Shown here piece after piece: positions 1 to 7,612 of a DNA stretch of 64,000 bases. The translations under genes were made by a program, and so were the position numbers. The DNA is from Rariglobus sp041662485 (lineage in GTDB: Bacteria; Verrucomicrobiota; Verrucomicrobiia; Opitutales; Opitutaceae). Position 1 is the first letter of the stretch; every line of letters begins with the position of its first letter. The notes under the pieces are model-generated. The model did not search any database. It was given only the letters and a program-made list of their open reading frames with translations, and was not told the DNA's origin. The DNA lies in NCBI GenBank assembly GCA_041662485.1, contig JBAZSJ010000008.1:62001-126000 (forward strand). The letters run 5' to 3'.

Positions 1-1
1 G

Positions 2-205
2 GGCTTCCCGGCGGCCCGCCTGCCTGCGCGCGCGGAGATTTTGCTGCTCATCTCCACGGCGGCGGAAGAGGAACAGGTCGCGTTGCAACGCTCGCCCCGG
101 TTTCTGATCGAGCGCAACGACAAGGCCAGCGACGCTTCCCTCAAGGCCTACACGATGAACCGTTCGCTCGCCCATTACGTGAGCAACAACGGCCAGAAAA
201 CCTGA
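2..205 (+). CDS. C-terminal end of an unidentified protein (cut by window start)
   Basis: An open frame enters from the left edge and ends at a TGA at 203-205, giving 67 visible residues. The segment is mixed hydrophobic and charged, with an AEILLLISTAAEEEQVALQ stretch that may be a helix and a polar tail ending NNGQKT. No domain is recognisable, and the start lies outside the window. It is read as coding because the frame stays open to the edge and the next gene starts 64 bases later on the same strand, possibly in one operon. Function unknown. Confidence 0.45.
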   Translation, partial: GFPAARLPARAEILLLISTAAEEEQVALQRSPRFLIERNDKASDASLKAYTMNRSLAHYVSNNGQKT

Positions 206-269
206 TGCCCGTCAGAAGGGCCTGAATTGGGTTCTTGAAAGCTGGGTATTTTCCCCTATCTGAAGGCGG

Positions 270-1259
270 ATGTCCTTACGGCTTTTCGGCGTACTTGTTG
301 CGGTCGTTTTCTCCGTTGCGGATGCGTCCGCATTCATCGAGCGCCGGGTGCAGCGCAGTTTCGAGGCGCCTGCCGCCGCGTCTTTGAAAATAGACACGTT
401 TAGCGGCGCGGTGCATATCGCCAGAGGAACCGGCCAGACCATCGAGGTCACCGTGATCCAGCGGGCCGACGTTGAAAAGGAAGCCGACATGGATGCCCGC
501 GTAAAAGATCTCGACCTGCGCATGACCGCGACGGACACGGGGGTGAACATCGTCACGCGTTACAACAAGCGCGCGACCTGGTCGTGGAAGGGGTGGCCGC
601 CGCTCATGATCACCTACGAGATCAAGGTGCCGGCGCAGTGCGACGTCCAGGTGGTCACGCTCGACGGCGGCATCGTGGTCGGCTCCATCAAGGGCAGGAT
701 GGACCTCGCCAACGACAGCGGGCCGATTTTCACGGGCGAGATCGACGGCGACGTCAAGGCGCACAGTCGCATCGGCGACATCGCGATCACGGCCTGCACC
801 GGCGCCATCAAGGCCCACACCCGCACGGGCAACGTGACCGTGGGGCGCGCCTTCGGGCGCACCGAACTTTCCAGCGACGGCGGCTACATCGAGCTGCAGC
901 GCGCGGCGGGCGAGGTGGTCGTTCACGGCAGCGGCACCGACGCGAAGGTGGGCTTCGTTCCACCCATCGTGAAACCGGCCAAAATCACGACTTCGGGCGG
1001 TGAAATCACCCTCGTGATGGAAACCACCAGCGCCTGCACGCTGGACCTCAGCGCGTCGATTTTCGGGCGCGTAAAAGTCCGCAATCTCACCATCAAGGCA
1101 ACCGGCGGCGGTCCTGGAAAATCCAGGCTCGCGGGCACGGTCAACGGTGGAGGCGCGCTCATCACGGCCGATGCCAACGGCGGCAATATTTTCGTGCGCG
1201 GCCTCGACCCGATCCCGGCGGCGGACGTGGCCGATCCGACGAAGCTGCCTCAAAAGTAA
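270..1259 (+). CDS. Secreted DUF4097-like beta-repeat protein
   Basis: A 329-residue protein with an N-terminal signal peptide (about residues 1-22, ending ADASA). The rest is regularly alternating beta-strand sequence: SLKIDTFSGAVHIARG, VVTLDGGIVVGSIKG, IGDIAITACTGAIKAHTRTG. This pattern is typical of the DUF4097 / putative adhesin family, a right-handed beta-helix-like fold in which short turns repeat about every 20 residues. The start is an ATG preceded by a GAAGG ribosome-binding site. The family has no established enzymatic role, and members often sit beside ECF sigma or anti-sigma genes; the partial upstream gene could be such a partner, but this cannot be seen. Envelope location is inferred from the signal peptide. 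Confidence 0.7.
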   Translation: MSLRLFGVLVAVVFSVADASAFIERRVQRSFEAPAAASLKIDTFSGAVHIARGTGQTIEVTVIQRADVEKEADMDARVKDLDLRMTATDTGVNIVTRYNKRATWSWKGWPPLMITYEIKVPAQCDVQVVTLDGGIVVGSIKGRMDLANDSGPIFTGEIDGDVKAHSRIGDIAITACTGAIKAHTRTGNVTVGRAFGRTELSSDGGYIELQRAAGEVVVHGSGTDAKVGFVPPIVKPAKITTSGGEITLVMETTSACTLDLSASIFGRVKVRNLTIKATGGGPGKSRLAGTVNGGGALITADANGGNIFVRGLDPIPAADVADPTKLPQK

Positions 1260-1336
1260 CGCGGGTCGCCGCGTTTTCGGGTGATTCTGCGCTTCGCCCG
1301 ATACGCGAGGTGTGTTTGTGTGACTGTGATTTTACC

Positions 1337-2851
1337 ATGTCCGATTCCTACGATCTTCTCGTCGCCAAACTGAAACGCGCCCACGTCCTCGGCACTGTCG
1401 CCGGCCTGCTCGGTTGGGATGAGCAGGTCAACCTGCCGCCCGACAGCGCCGACCAGCGCGCCGAGCAGCTGGCGTTGCTCGCCGAGCTCCACCACGCCGC
1501 CGCGAGCGACCCTGAAATAGGCTCCCTTTTGACCGAACTCGAAAACCAAGTTTGTCACTTATTAAGTGACAAACCCTCGGATGATTTTTCCCGTCAGGTC
1601 GTCGTGCGCGAGGCGCGGCGCGACTATGATCGTGTCACGAAGCTGCCGGCGGAGTTCGTGGCGGAGAAGGCCCGGCTCTCCAGCGCGGCCTACCACGCGT
1701 GGGCCGAGGCCAAGGCGAAGTCCGACTTCGCCGCCTACGCGCCCTATCTCGAAAAACATCTGGCGCTGGCAAAGCGCGAGGCTGCGTATCTGGGATGGGG
1801 CGACCGGCCCTACGACTACGCCATCGACAAGCACGACCCGGGCATGACGGCGGCGAAAACCACCGCGCTTTTCACCGAGTTGAAAGCCGGCCTCGTGCCC
1901 CTCGTGCAGGCTATCGCCGCCTCGCCGGTCAAGGCCCGCACGGATATTTTTAAGGACTTTCCCGTCGAGGCGCAGCGCGAGTTTCTACGCGAGGTCACGG
2001 AACGCCTCGGCTTCAACTACCGCCGCGGACGCATCGACGTGTCGCTGCATCCGTTCTGCGAGGGATCGGGCGCGGACATCCGCATGACCACGCGCTTCGA
2101 CGCGGACCATCCGCTCGACTCGCTTTTTTCATCGATTCACGAAACGGGCCACGGGCTTTACGAGCAGGGGCTTCCGCTGGCGTTGCAAGGCACGCCGCTC
2201 GGACAAAACGCCGGCATGGGCGTGCACGAGTCTCAAAGCCGCCTGTGGGAAAACCAGGTGTCGCGCAGCCGGGCGTTCTGGGCGTTTTTCGAGCCGCGCT
2301 TCCGCGCAAAGTTTCCCGCGCAGCTCGCGGCGGTGTCGTCGGAGGAATTGTATCTGGCGGTCAACGAAGTCGCGCCGACGCTCATCCGCGTGGATAGCGA
2401 CGAGGTTCATTACAACCTGCACATTTTGCTGCGGTTTGAATTGGAGCAGCGGTTGTTTGGCGGCGAGCTGGCGGTGGCTGATTTGCCGGCGGCGTGGAAT
2501 GCGTTGTCGCAGGAACTGCTCGGGTTGACGCCGGCTTCGGACAAGCAGGGCGTGTTGCAGGACGTGCATTGGTCGGGCGGGGCGTTCGGTTATTTCCCGA
2601 GTTACTGCCTGGGCAACATGATCGCGGCGCAACTCTGGTTCACGGTGCTGAAAACGCTGCCGGGATTGGAGACGGATTTTGCGAAGGGCGATTTCTCAAA
2701 ACTGCTCGGCTGGTTGCGGACCAACATTCACAAACAGGGCCGACGTTACGACACGCTCGCCTTGGTGCGGACCGTGACCGGCGAGGAACTGACGCCGAAA
2801 TACCTGCTGAGGTATTTGCAGGAACGGTATGCGCCGCTGTATTTGAAGTGA
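1337..2851 (+). CDS. M32 family metallocarboxypeptidase (carboxypeptidase Taq type)
   Basis: This 504-residue protein matches the M32 family in length and motifs. The zinc site HETGH (HEXXH) is at residues 268-272, preceded by DIRMTTRF. The family signature GYFPSYCLGNMIAAQ is near the C-terminus. M32 enzymes are cytoplasmic zinc carboxypeptidases that trim C-terminal residues from peptides. The ATG at 1337 (MSDSYDLL) is preferred over an in-frame start nine codons upstream, whose translation is Cys-rich and unlike the family. Oddity: residues 72-80 are encoded by a 25-bp perfect palindrome (1550-1574) that also occurs outside a gene at 36476. It lies in a helix-connecting segment before the conserved REARRDYDRVTKLP motif, so catalysis is probably unaffected. 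Confidence 0.93.
   Translation: MSDSYDLLVAKLKRAHVLGTVAGLLGWDEQVNLPPDSADQRAEQLALLAELHHAAASDPEIGSLLTELENQVCHLLSDKPSDDFSRQVVVREARRDYDRVTKLPAEFVAEKARLSSAAYHAWAEAKAKSDFAAYAPYLEKHLALAKREAAYLGWGDRPYDYAIDKHDPGMTAAKTTALFTELKAGLVPLVQAIAASPVKARTDIFKDFPVEAQREFLREVTERLGFNYRRGRIDVSLHPFCEGSGADIRMTTRFDADHPLDSLFSSIHETGHGLYEQGLPLALQGTPLGQNAGMGVHESQSRLWENQVSRSRAFWAFFEPRFRAKFPAQLAAVSSEELYLAVNEVAPTLIRVDSDEVHYNLHILLRFELEQRLFGGELAVADLPAAWNALSQELLGLTPASDKQGVLQDVHWSGGAFGYFPSYCLGNMIAAQLWFTVLKTLPGLETDFAKGDFSKLLGWLRTNIHKQGRRYDTLALVRTVTGEELTPKYLLRYLQERYAPLYLK
1550..1574. repeat. Odd palindrome PAL-1a inside the M32 gene
   Basis: Perfect inverted repeat with 12-base arms (GTTTGTCACTTA and its complement) around a single central T. 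An identical 25-mer sits at 36476-36500, and both copies are followed two bases later by TCGGATG, so the repeated unit is about 34 bp. Here it is in frame within a protein gene. Confidence 0.9.
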
Positions 2852-3048
2852 TGGAGGTTTCCGTGGGGTTGAATCCACTCCGCCATTGCCAAGCACAGGC
2901 ACTTACGCGAAGTCTGACGCTGCCATGCAACGGATCATCGGCATGGAGTTCTTCGGCCTCGACCGTCATATTGTTTGCGGACGCGAAGGAACTGCGCCAA
3001 GCACTCGTCTGAAAAGGTATTCAGGACTGGCTGTTCACGATATCTCTC
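2852..3048. other. Non-coding stretch left of the AbiE operators
   Basis: No credible gene is seen. The stretch lies between the M32 gene and the two operators of the AbiE-type pair and may mark the left edge of the inserted defence island. A single TGTTCA half-site occurs at 3032-3037. Confidence 0.4.
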
Positions 3049-3068
3049 TGTTCGCGGAAACATGAACA
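3049..3068 (+). promoter_or_regulatory. Probable AbiEi operator, copy 1
   Basis: A 20-bp imperfect inverted repeat: TGTTCG, eight bases, TGAACA. It matches the reverse complement of 3146-3165 at 18 of 20 positions, including the asymmetric AAACA core. Known AbiEi antitoxins repress their own operon by binding paired inverted repeats, and this arrangement fits that. Confidence 0.65.
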
Positions 3069-3145
3069 CTGACGTATTTATGAACAGTCCGGCGCAAGGG
3101 CACGTGCGGCAGAATTTGGATTTGAGTTTGTTCATAAAATAAGCT

Positions 3146-3165
3146 TGTTCATGTTTACGTGAACA
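3146..3165 (-). promoter_or_regulatory. Probable AbiEi operator, copy 2, overlapping the start
   Basis: TGTTCA, eight bases, TGAACA; in reverse orientation it matches 3049-3068 at 18 of 20 positions. Extra half-sites at 3032, 3081 and 3129 lie nearby. It covers the GTG at 3159, which suggests either that repression blocks the start region directly or that translation begins a few codons later (GTG at 3177). A TAAAAT -10-like sequence is at 3135-3140. Confidence 0.65.
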
Positions 3166-4295
3166 GATCGAAAAACGTGAATACTGAGCCTATCACCAGC
3201 CCTCTAGAGCTGGAGAGGCAACTGTCCGACCAGTTTGCCAAGATACTCGCCGAGGTTCCGGCCTTTGGTGCTTGGGAAAGAACCATGCATGGTGGACCTG
3301 TTGATCTGGGTTTTGATTTTTCGGTCAGCGCACAGGCACCCAACGGGCCGCGCCTTGAGTTTGTGGTGGAGTGCAAAATGTCCCCGCGTCCGGTGCATTT
3401 CCCTCACGTGAATATTGAACGGGAATTTCGCGACCAATTGCCCAATCGTATCCGTGTTCCGGTCTTGGCCGCGCCCGTCATCGGATCCCGCATGGCGGAA
3501 GTCTGCTGGGAGAACGGGTGGAGTTGGTTCGATCTGACCGGCAACTGCCGTCTATGCGTGCCCGGGTATCTCTACATTGAGCGCAAAGGAGGAAAGCCCA
3601 CCTATCGTCGCCCCCGGGTTGGAGCCAACCTCGGCACCCCCCAGGCATCACGGGTGCTGCGGGTCATCTTGCAGCCTTATCAACTAAGCTCGTTCTTGAA
3701 ACAGCGCGATTTGCAGGAGCGCTGCCGACCGGGAGTCAGTTTGGGGCTGGTCAATAAAGTGCTGTCCCATCTGCGGGCCGAGAAATACGTGCAGGAAGAT
3801 AAACAGGGAGGATACCGGGTGAGCGACGCCGCCGGTCTTCTACAGGCGTGGCAAGCGGCCTATCAATTCAAACGCGTGCGCCAGTTACGACTGTTCACCC
3901 TCAAACGTCCGATTGAAATCGAACAGGCGTTGCAAGGAATCGGTCCGCATCTGGACGTGAAGGTGGCGTATGCCGCTTTTTCAGCCGCAGACCTGCAAGC
4001 CCCGGCGGTTCGACAGCCCAAAACGTGGCTGATGGTGTCTCCGGACTGGGAGCACGAGGTGTTAAACGCCCTGGGCGCGAAGTCCGTCGATTCGGGCGAA
4101 AACCTCATCGTGCTGGTGCCACCCGATGATGGTCCGTTTTTCGAGGCGGAGCGGCGCGAGGGCCGGTTCGCCTGCACGCATCCCCTGCAAACCTACCTGG
4201 ACGTAAGCCAGTTTTCCGGACGCGGCGAGGAGGCCGCGGAGGCATTGTTCCAACAGGTCATCAAACCGGCGTGGAAGGAGCGCGGCGTAACATGA
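3159..4295 (+). CDS. AbiEi-like antitoxin / transcriptional repressor
   Basis: A 378-residue protein of the type IV toxin-antitoxin AbiEi family. The central GWSWFDLTGNCRLCVPGYLYIERKG segment and a following winged-helix-like region (about 180-250, SLGLVNKVLSHLRAEKYVQ) are typical of the longer members. AbiEi proteins neutralise the cognate nucleotidyltransferase toxin without stable contact and repress the operon through their helix-turn-helix domain. An N-terminal VECKMSPRP segment could reflect a nuclease-like fold, but no full active site is visible. The toxin gene overlaps its stop by ATGA. The start is uncertain: GTG at 3159 lies in an operator, and GTG at 3177 is an alternative. Paired operators upstream support autoregulation. 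Confidence 0.8.
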   Translation: MNRSKNVNTEPITSPLELERQLSDQFAKILAEVPAFGAWERTMHGGPVDLGFDFSVSAQAPNGPRLEFVVECKMSPRPVHFPHVNIEREFRDQLPNRIRVPVLAAPVIGSRMAEVCWENGWSWFDLTGNCRLCVPGYLYIERKGGKPTYRRPRVGANLGTPQASRVLRVILQPYQLSSFLKQRDLQERCRPGVSLGLVNKVLSHLRAEKYVQEDKQGGYRVSDAAGLLQAWQAAYQFKRVRQLRLFTLKRPIEIEQALQGIGPHLDVKVAYAAFSAADLQAPAVRQPKTWLMVSPDWEHEVLNALGAKSVDSGENLIVLVPPDDGPFFEAERREGRFACTHPLQTYLDVSQFSGRGEEAAEALFQQVIKPAWKERGVT

Positions 4296-5125
4296 GTGAA
4301 CTTCGTCAAGCTTCGGACTACACGGCGCGACAGACGGACGCGGCACGACGGGTTTTGATCGATGTGCAGCAGGTGCTGGCGAGTTTTCGGGACAGTATCG
4401 TGCTGGTGGGCGGCTGGGTGCCCGATCTGCTTATCCCGGATGCGAGCGAGCCCCATGTGGGCAGCATCGACGTGGACCTCGCGCTCGACGTGCAAACACT
4501 TGAAAACGGCCGCTACGCCGAGCTGCTCAAACTGCTGCTGGATACCCGCCGCTACGAGCCAGGGAAAAAGACCTTCCAGCTCCGCACCACGGTGAACCTG
4601 CCTGACGGTCTTCCTGCGATCAATGTGGACGTGGATTTTCTGGCCGCCCGAGAGGTGAAACTGCGCGGGCAAAAACGGATGGGAAATTTCCGGGTGTTGC
4701 AAGCCGACGGATGCTCGACGGCTTTTCGTGCTCCCGAGGTTATCGATGTATCGGGTGTCATGATCGATGGCGTGCGCAATACTGTGGAAGTGCGAGTGGC
4801 GGCGCTTCCTGATTTTTTGGTGATGAAATGTCATGCGCTGGCGGGCCGCGACAAGCCGAAGGACGCCTACGACATCGTCTATTGCCTGGATAATGTCCCG
4901 GGTGGGAACGACCCAATCGCTACCGTGTGGCGAGCCCAGGCTGCAGACCAAAACTTCGCAAGAGCGTCTGATATCCTGCGTCAAAAGTTCGCCACCATCG
5001 ATTCCTACGGTCCGCAGCGTGCGGCACAGTTTCGAGAACTGGACGAAGAAGCACACGCAATGGCGGCTCGACGTGCGTATGAACTTGTTCACTCGTTTCT
5101 CAGCGCTTGCAAAGCGACGCAATGA
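4292..5125 (+). CDS. AbiEii/AbiGii-like nucleotidyltransferase toxin
   Basis: 277 residues. The nucleotidyltransferase signature is clear: VGGWVPDLL at residues 39-47 followed by GSIDVDLAL with Asp60 and Asp62, the hG[GS]...DxD pattern of the polymerase-beta-like superfamily. In type IV systems such enzymes nucleotidylate cellular targets (tRNA acceptor stems in studied homologues) and stall growth during phage infection. The ATG at 4292 overlaps the antitoxin stop (ATGA), and a GGAAGGAG ribosome-binding site lies at 4273-4280, so translational coupling is expected. The stop in turn overlaps the ATG of the HsdR remnant, suggesting that the pair was once fused to a restriction operon. Confidence 0.85.
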   Translation: MSELRQASDYTARQTDAARRVLIDVQQVLASFRDSIVLVGGWVPDLLIPDASEPHVGSIDVDLALDVQTLENGRYAELLKLLLDTRRYEPGKKTFQLRTTVNLPDGLPAINVDVDFLAAREVKLRGQKRMGNFRVLQADGCSTAFRAPEVIDVSGVMIDGVRNTVEVRVAALPDFLVMKCHALAGRDKPKDAYDIVYCLDNVPGGNDPIATVWRAQAADQNFARASDILRQKFATIDSYGPQRAAQFRELDEEAHAMAARRAYELVHSFLSACKATQ

Positions 5126-5196
5126 GTCCTGGCGCCTACTCCGAAGACCAGCTTGTCGAGTCGCCCGCCATCGGGTTGTTCTCGGAGCATTTCTAA
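5122..5196 (+). pseudogene. N-terminal remnant of type I restriction subunit HsdR
   Basis: A 24-codon frame starts by ATGA overlap with the toxin gene and ends at TAA 5194-5196. It reads YSEDQLVESPAIGLF after MSPGA, which is the conserved beginning of type I restriction R subunits (pattern YSEDxLVExPAIxLFxxLGW). It then breaks off after SEHF, where the nuclease domain should begin. The rest of hsdR, and any hsdM or hsdS, are absent, so this is the stump of a deleted restriction locus. A translated leader peptide for the next gene is a weaker alternative. Confidence 0.75.
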
Positions 5197-5200
5197 ACGC

Positions 5201-6280
5201 ATGATCAAACGCCTTTCAAAATCGTCCAAGTCTGTCGCCGCGTTGCCGGCGGATTACGCGCCCTTGCTGGCCGACATCAAGGCGCGGGTGCAGGCGGCGC
5301 GGATCAAGGCCGGGCTGGCGGCCAATCGGGAATTGCTCGCGCTCTATTGGGATATCGGGCGGCTGATCGTCGTTGCGCAGCGCACCCAGGGTTACGGCAA
5401 GCAGGTCGTGGAGCGACTCGCGGCCGATGTGCAGTGTGCCTTTCCGGGTATCAGCGGATTCTCCGCTCTCAATGTCTGGCGCATGCGGGCTTTTTATACC
5501 GCGTATGCCACCACGATTCTGTCACCGCCGGTGACAGAATCCGCCCCGCCCGAGCCGTTCGCGTCCTTGCCGTGGAGCCATAACCTACTGCTCCTGCAGA
5601 AACTCGAAAAGCCCGCCGACCGCCTCTGGTATGCGGCCAAAGCCGTCGAGCGCGGCTGGTCCCGCAACGTGTTGGCCCTGCAAATCGACTCCGGCCTGCA
5701 CACGCGGCAGGGCAAGGCGGTGACCAATTTCAAGGCGACGTTGCCGCCCGCCCACTCCGACCTCGCCCAGCAGATCACCAAGGACCCCTACCTGTTCGAT
5801 TTTCTGACGCTACGCGACGATGCCAACGAGCGCGCGGTGGAGGTCGCGCTGCTCGGTCATGTCGAAAAGTTTCTCTTGGAGCTGGGGGCGGGCTTCGCCC
5901 TTGTCGGGCGGCAGGTGCATATGGAGGTGGGCGATCAGGATTTCTACCTCGATCTGCTGTTTTATCACCTGACGTTGCGCTGCTTCGTGGTGATCGACCT
6001 CAAGGCGCGCGACTTCACGCCGGAGGCGGCGGGCAAGATGAATTTCTACCTGTCGGCGGTGGACGACCGATTCTGCCAGCCGGGAGACCAGCCGTCCATC
6101 GGCCTGATTCTTTGCCGCAGCAAAAACCGGGTGATCGCCGAATACGCCCTGCGCGACCTGACCAAACCGATTGGCGTGTCCGGCTACGTGACGAAGTGGG
6201 TGGAGTCGTTGCCCAAGGCGCTCAAAGGCGCGGTGCCCAGCGTGGAGGAGTTGGAAAAAGAGTTTACCAAGCAAGAGTAG
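5201..6280 (+). CDS. DUF1016 / YhcG-family PDDEXK nuclease
   Basis: This 359-residue protein has the two usual parts. The N-terminal DUF1016 helical domain contains ANRELLALYWDIGRLI and GYGKQVVERLAADVQ (about residues 35-100). The C-terminal PDDEXK-like domain has DFYLDLLFYH, FVVIDLKARDFTPEAAGKMNFYL and IGLILCRSKN (about 240-335). Members often accompany type I restriction systems and prophages, and a role in DNA or phage defence is inferred. The start is ATG 5201, four bases after the HsdR remnant. Residues 105-114, in the linker between the domains, are encoded by a 27-bp perfect palindrome. The downstream half of the family is intact, so the enzyme is probably functional. Confidence 0.88.
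   Translation: MIKRLSKSSKSVAALPADYAPLLADIKARVQAARIKAGLAANRELLALYWDIGRLIVVAQRTQGYGKQVVERLAADVQCAFPGISGFSALNVWRMRAFYTAYATTILSPPVTESAPPEPFASLPWSHNLLLLQKLEKPADRLWYAAKAVERGWSRNVLALQIDSGLHTRQGKAVTNFKATLPPAHSDLAQQITKDPYLFDFLTLRDDANERAVEVALLGHVEKFLLELGAGFALVGRQVHMEVGDQDFYLDLLFYHLTLRCFVVIDLKARDFTPEAAGKMNFYLSAVDDRFCQPGDQPSIGLILCRSKNRVIAEYALRDLTKPIGVSGYVTKWVESLPKALKGAVPSVEELEKEFTKQE
5515..5541. repeat. Odd palindrome PAL-3 inside the DUF1016 gene
   Basis: Perfect inverted repeat with 13-base arms (GATTCTGTCACCG and complement) around one central C. It falls in the interdomain linker of the nuclease gene and is read as ILSPPVTES. Its GTCACC...GGTGAC core resembles the other odd palindromes at 1550 and 8402. 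Confidence 0.85.
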
Positions 6281-6309
6281 GCGTAAGAGAACGAGAACGA
6301 TTTCAGACC

Positions 6310-7107
6310 ATGACGCTCATCGACACCCACACCCACTTGGACGGTTTTGCGCGGCGCGGCGAGTTGCCGGCGGTGCTGGCGCGGGCGCGCGAGGCCGGCG
6401 TGACGGAGATGGTTTCCATCGGCACGGAAAGCGACGACTGGGCTCTGATCCGCGATCTGGCGGTGGCTCATCCGGGTGTCGTTCATTACTCGGTGGGGCT
6501 ACATCCGTGCTGCGTGCGCGAAAACTGGGCCGACGAGGTGGCGCAAATCGAGGCGTTTTGGGGCGGGGTAAAGAAGCCGGTCGCCCTTGGCGAGTGCGGT
6601 TTGGACCGGTTTCACCTGCCGAAGGATGACGCGGTTAAGGCGGAGCAGGTTTTTGCGTGGCAGCGGGCGGCGTTCGAGGTGCAGCTGGGCATCGCCAAGC
6701 GGTTGGGGTGTCCGCTGGTCGTTCATTCGCGCGGGGCGTTCGCCGAGTCGGTCGCGATGATCGACGCGAGCGGCGTCGACTGGACGAAAGTCGTGTTTCA
6801 CTGTTTCAGCGAAGGTCCGGCGGAGATGAGCGAGCTGCTGAAGCGCGGCGCCTATGGATCGGTGACCGGCGTTGTGACCTATAAAAATGCGGAGAACGTG
6901 CGTGAAGCGGCCAAGGTTCAGGGGCTTGCGCGGCTTATGTTGGAGACGGACGCGCCCTATCTGACACCCGTTCCGCATCGAGGGAAACCGAACGAACCGG
7001 CGTTTATGAGGCATACGGCGGAGTATGCGGCGGGGGTGTTCGGGGTGGGGCTGGACGAGCTGGCGGAGGTCACCACGAAGACGGCGCGTGGCTTTTTCGG
7101 GCTGTAG
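6310..7107 (+). CDS. tatD: TatD-family metal-dependent hydrolase / deoxyribonuclease
   Basis: 265 residues, the normal TatD length. The metal-binding HxH is at residues 7-9 (IDTHTHLDG). GECGLDRF carries the bridging Glu, VVHSRGAFAE and VFHCFSEG the later His ligands, and ETDAPYL the catalytic Asp. TatD enzymes are cytoplasmic 3'-5' DNA exonucleases with roles in DNA repair and quality control. The start at 6310 places the TIM-barrel strand at residue 3, as usual. The gene follows the DUF1016 gene by 29 bases. Its TAG stop is formed by the GTAG end of a hairpin repeat (7104-7159), so the repeat abuts the coding end without a spacer. Confidence 0.93.
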   Translation: MTLIDTHTHLDGFARRGELPAVLARAREAGVTEMVSIGTESDDWALIRDLAVAHPGVVHYSVGLHPCCVRENWADEVAQIEAFWGGVKKPVALGECGLDRFHLPKDDAVKAEQVFAWQRAAFEVQLGIAKRLGCPLVVHSRGAFAESVAMIDASGVDWTKVVFHCFSEGPAEMSELLKRGAYGSVTGVVTYKNAENVREAAKVQGLARLMLETDAPYLTPVPHRGKPNEPAFMRHTAEYAAGVFGVGLDELAEVTTKTARGFFGL

Positions 7108-7159
7108 CCGCGAGCGTGAGCGAGTGGACGAACCTCCACTCGCTGGCGCTCGCGGCTAC
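7104..7159. repeat. REP-pair family B, copy 1
   Basis: A 56-bp hairpin-forming element, GTAGCCGCGAGCG...CGCTCGCGGCTAC, with a second inner pair around TCCACTCG. Related copies lie at 33692, 48217 and 56872. This copy supplies the TAG stop codon of tatD and could also act as a transcript end. Confidence 0.9.
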
Positions 7160-7237
7160 GGGACACAAGAAAGGCGACCCGAAAAGGGCCGCCAAAATTC
7201 TGATTTCGGTGTATTCCGTGTTCCGTGGGCAATCGAC

Positions 7238-7537
7238 TCAGGCTTCGTCGAACTTGCGGGTGAAAAGCTGCTCCAGCTCGCCGAGCATCTGGGGGGCGTC
7301 TTCGCCGGTGGCGAGAAACTTGACCTTCGAGCCCTTGCCGGCGGCGAGCATCATCAAGCCCATGATGGACTTGCCGTTAACCTGCTCTTCGTCTTTTTCC
7401 ACAAAAACGTCGGCCTTAAACTTGTTCGTGATGCGCACAATCATGGCGGCCGGGCGGGCGTGGATGCCCATTTTGTTCTGAACCACCAGCTCTTTTACGT
7501 GCTGCTGGCCGGTCGTGGTGGTGTCGTTCTTGTCCAT
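7238..7537 (-). CDS. HPr-family phosphocarrier protein
   Basis: A 99-residue HPr. The phosphorylatable His26 is in GIHARPAAMIV, and the regulatory Ser57 is in GKSIMGLMMLAAGKGS, the site used by HPr kinase where present. HPr relays phosphate from enzyme I to sugar-specific PTS proteins in the cytoplasm. No EI or EII genes are seen nearby, and many Verrucomicrobia carry incomplete systems, so the role may be regulatory. It has a 10-residue polar N-terminal extension (MDKNDTTTTG) relative to the roughly 88-residue norm. It is divergent from kdsB (75 bases between starts) and convergent with tatD. Confidence 0.93.
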   Translation of the reverse strand: MDKNDTTTTGQQHVKELVVQNKMGIHARPAAMIVRITNKFKADVFVEKDEEQVNGKSIMGLMMLAAGKGSKVKFLATGEDAPQMLGELEQLFTRKFDEA

Positions 7538-7612
7538 TCGATTTGGTTTACAAAGTCCGGCATGAGAGGGTTGCTTGCAACTCAAAAACCCGGCGTCCAA
7601 CTTGCAGCAATC

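Noticed and set aside
276..1253. Long open frame antisense to the DUF4097-like gene
   Set aside because: It is a mirror of codon bias in a GC-rich gene; the translation is rich in His/Arg/Asp without any motif, and the plus-strand frame has a signal peptide and family pattern.
7104..7159. Simple intrinsic terminator after tatD
   Set aside because: The hairpin lacks a T-tract on either strand and recurs at three other sites, so it is classed as a repeat even if it might also stop transcripts.
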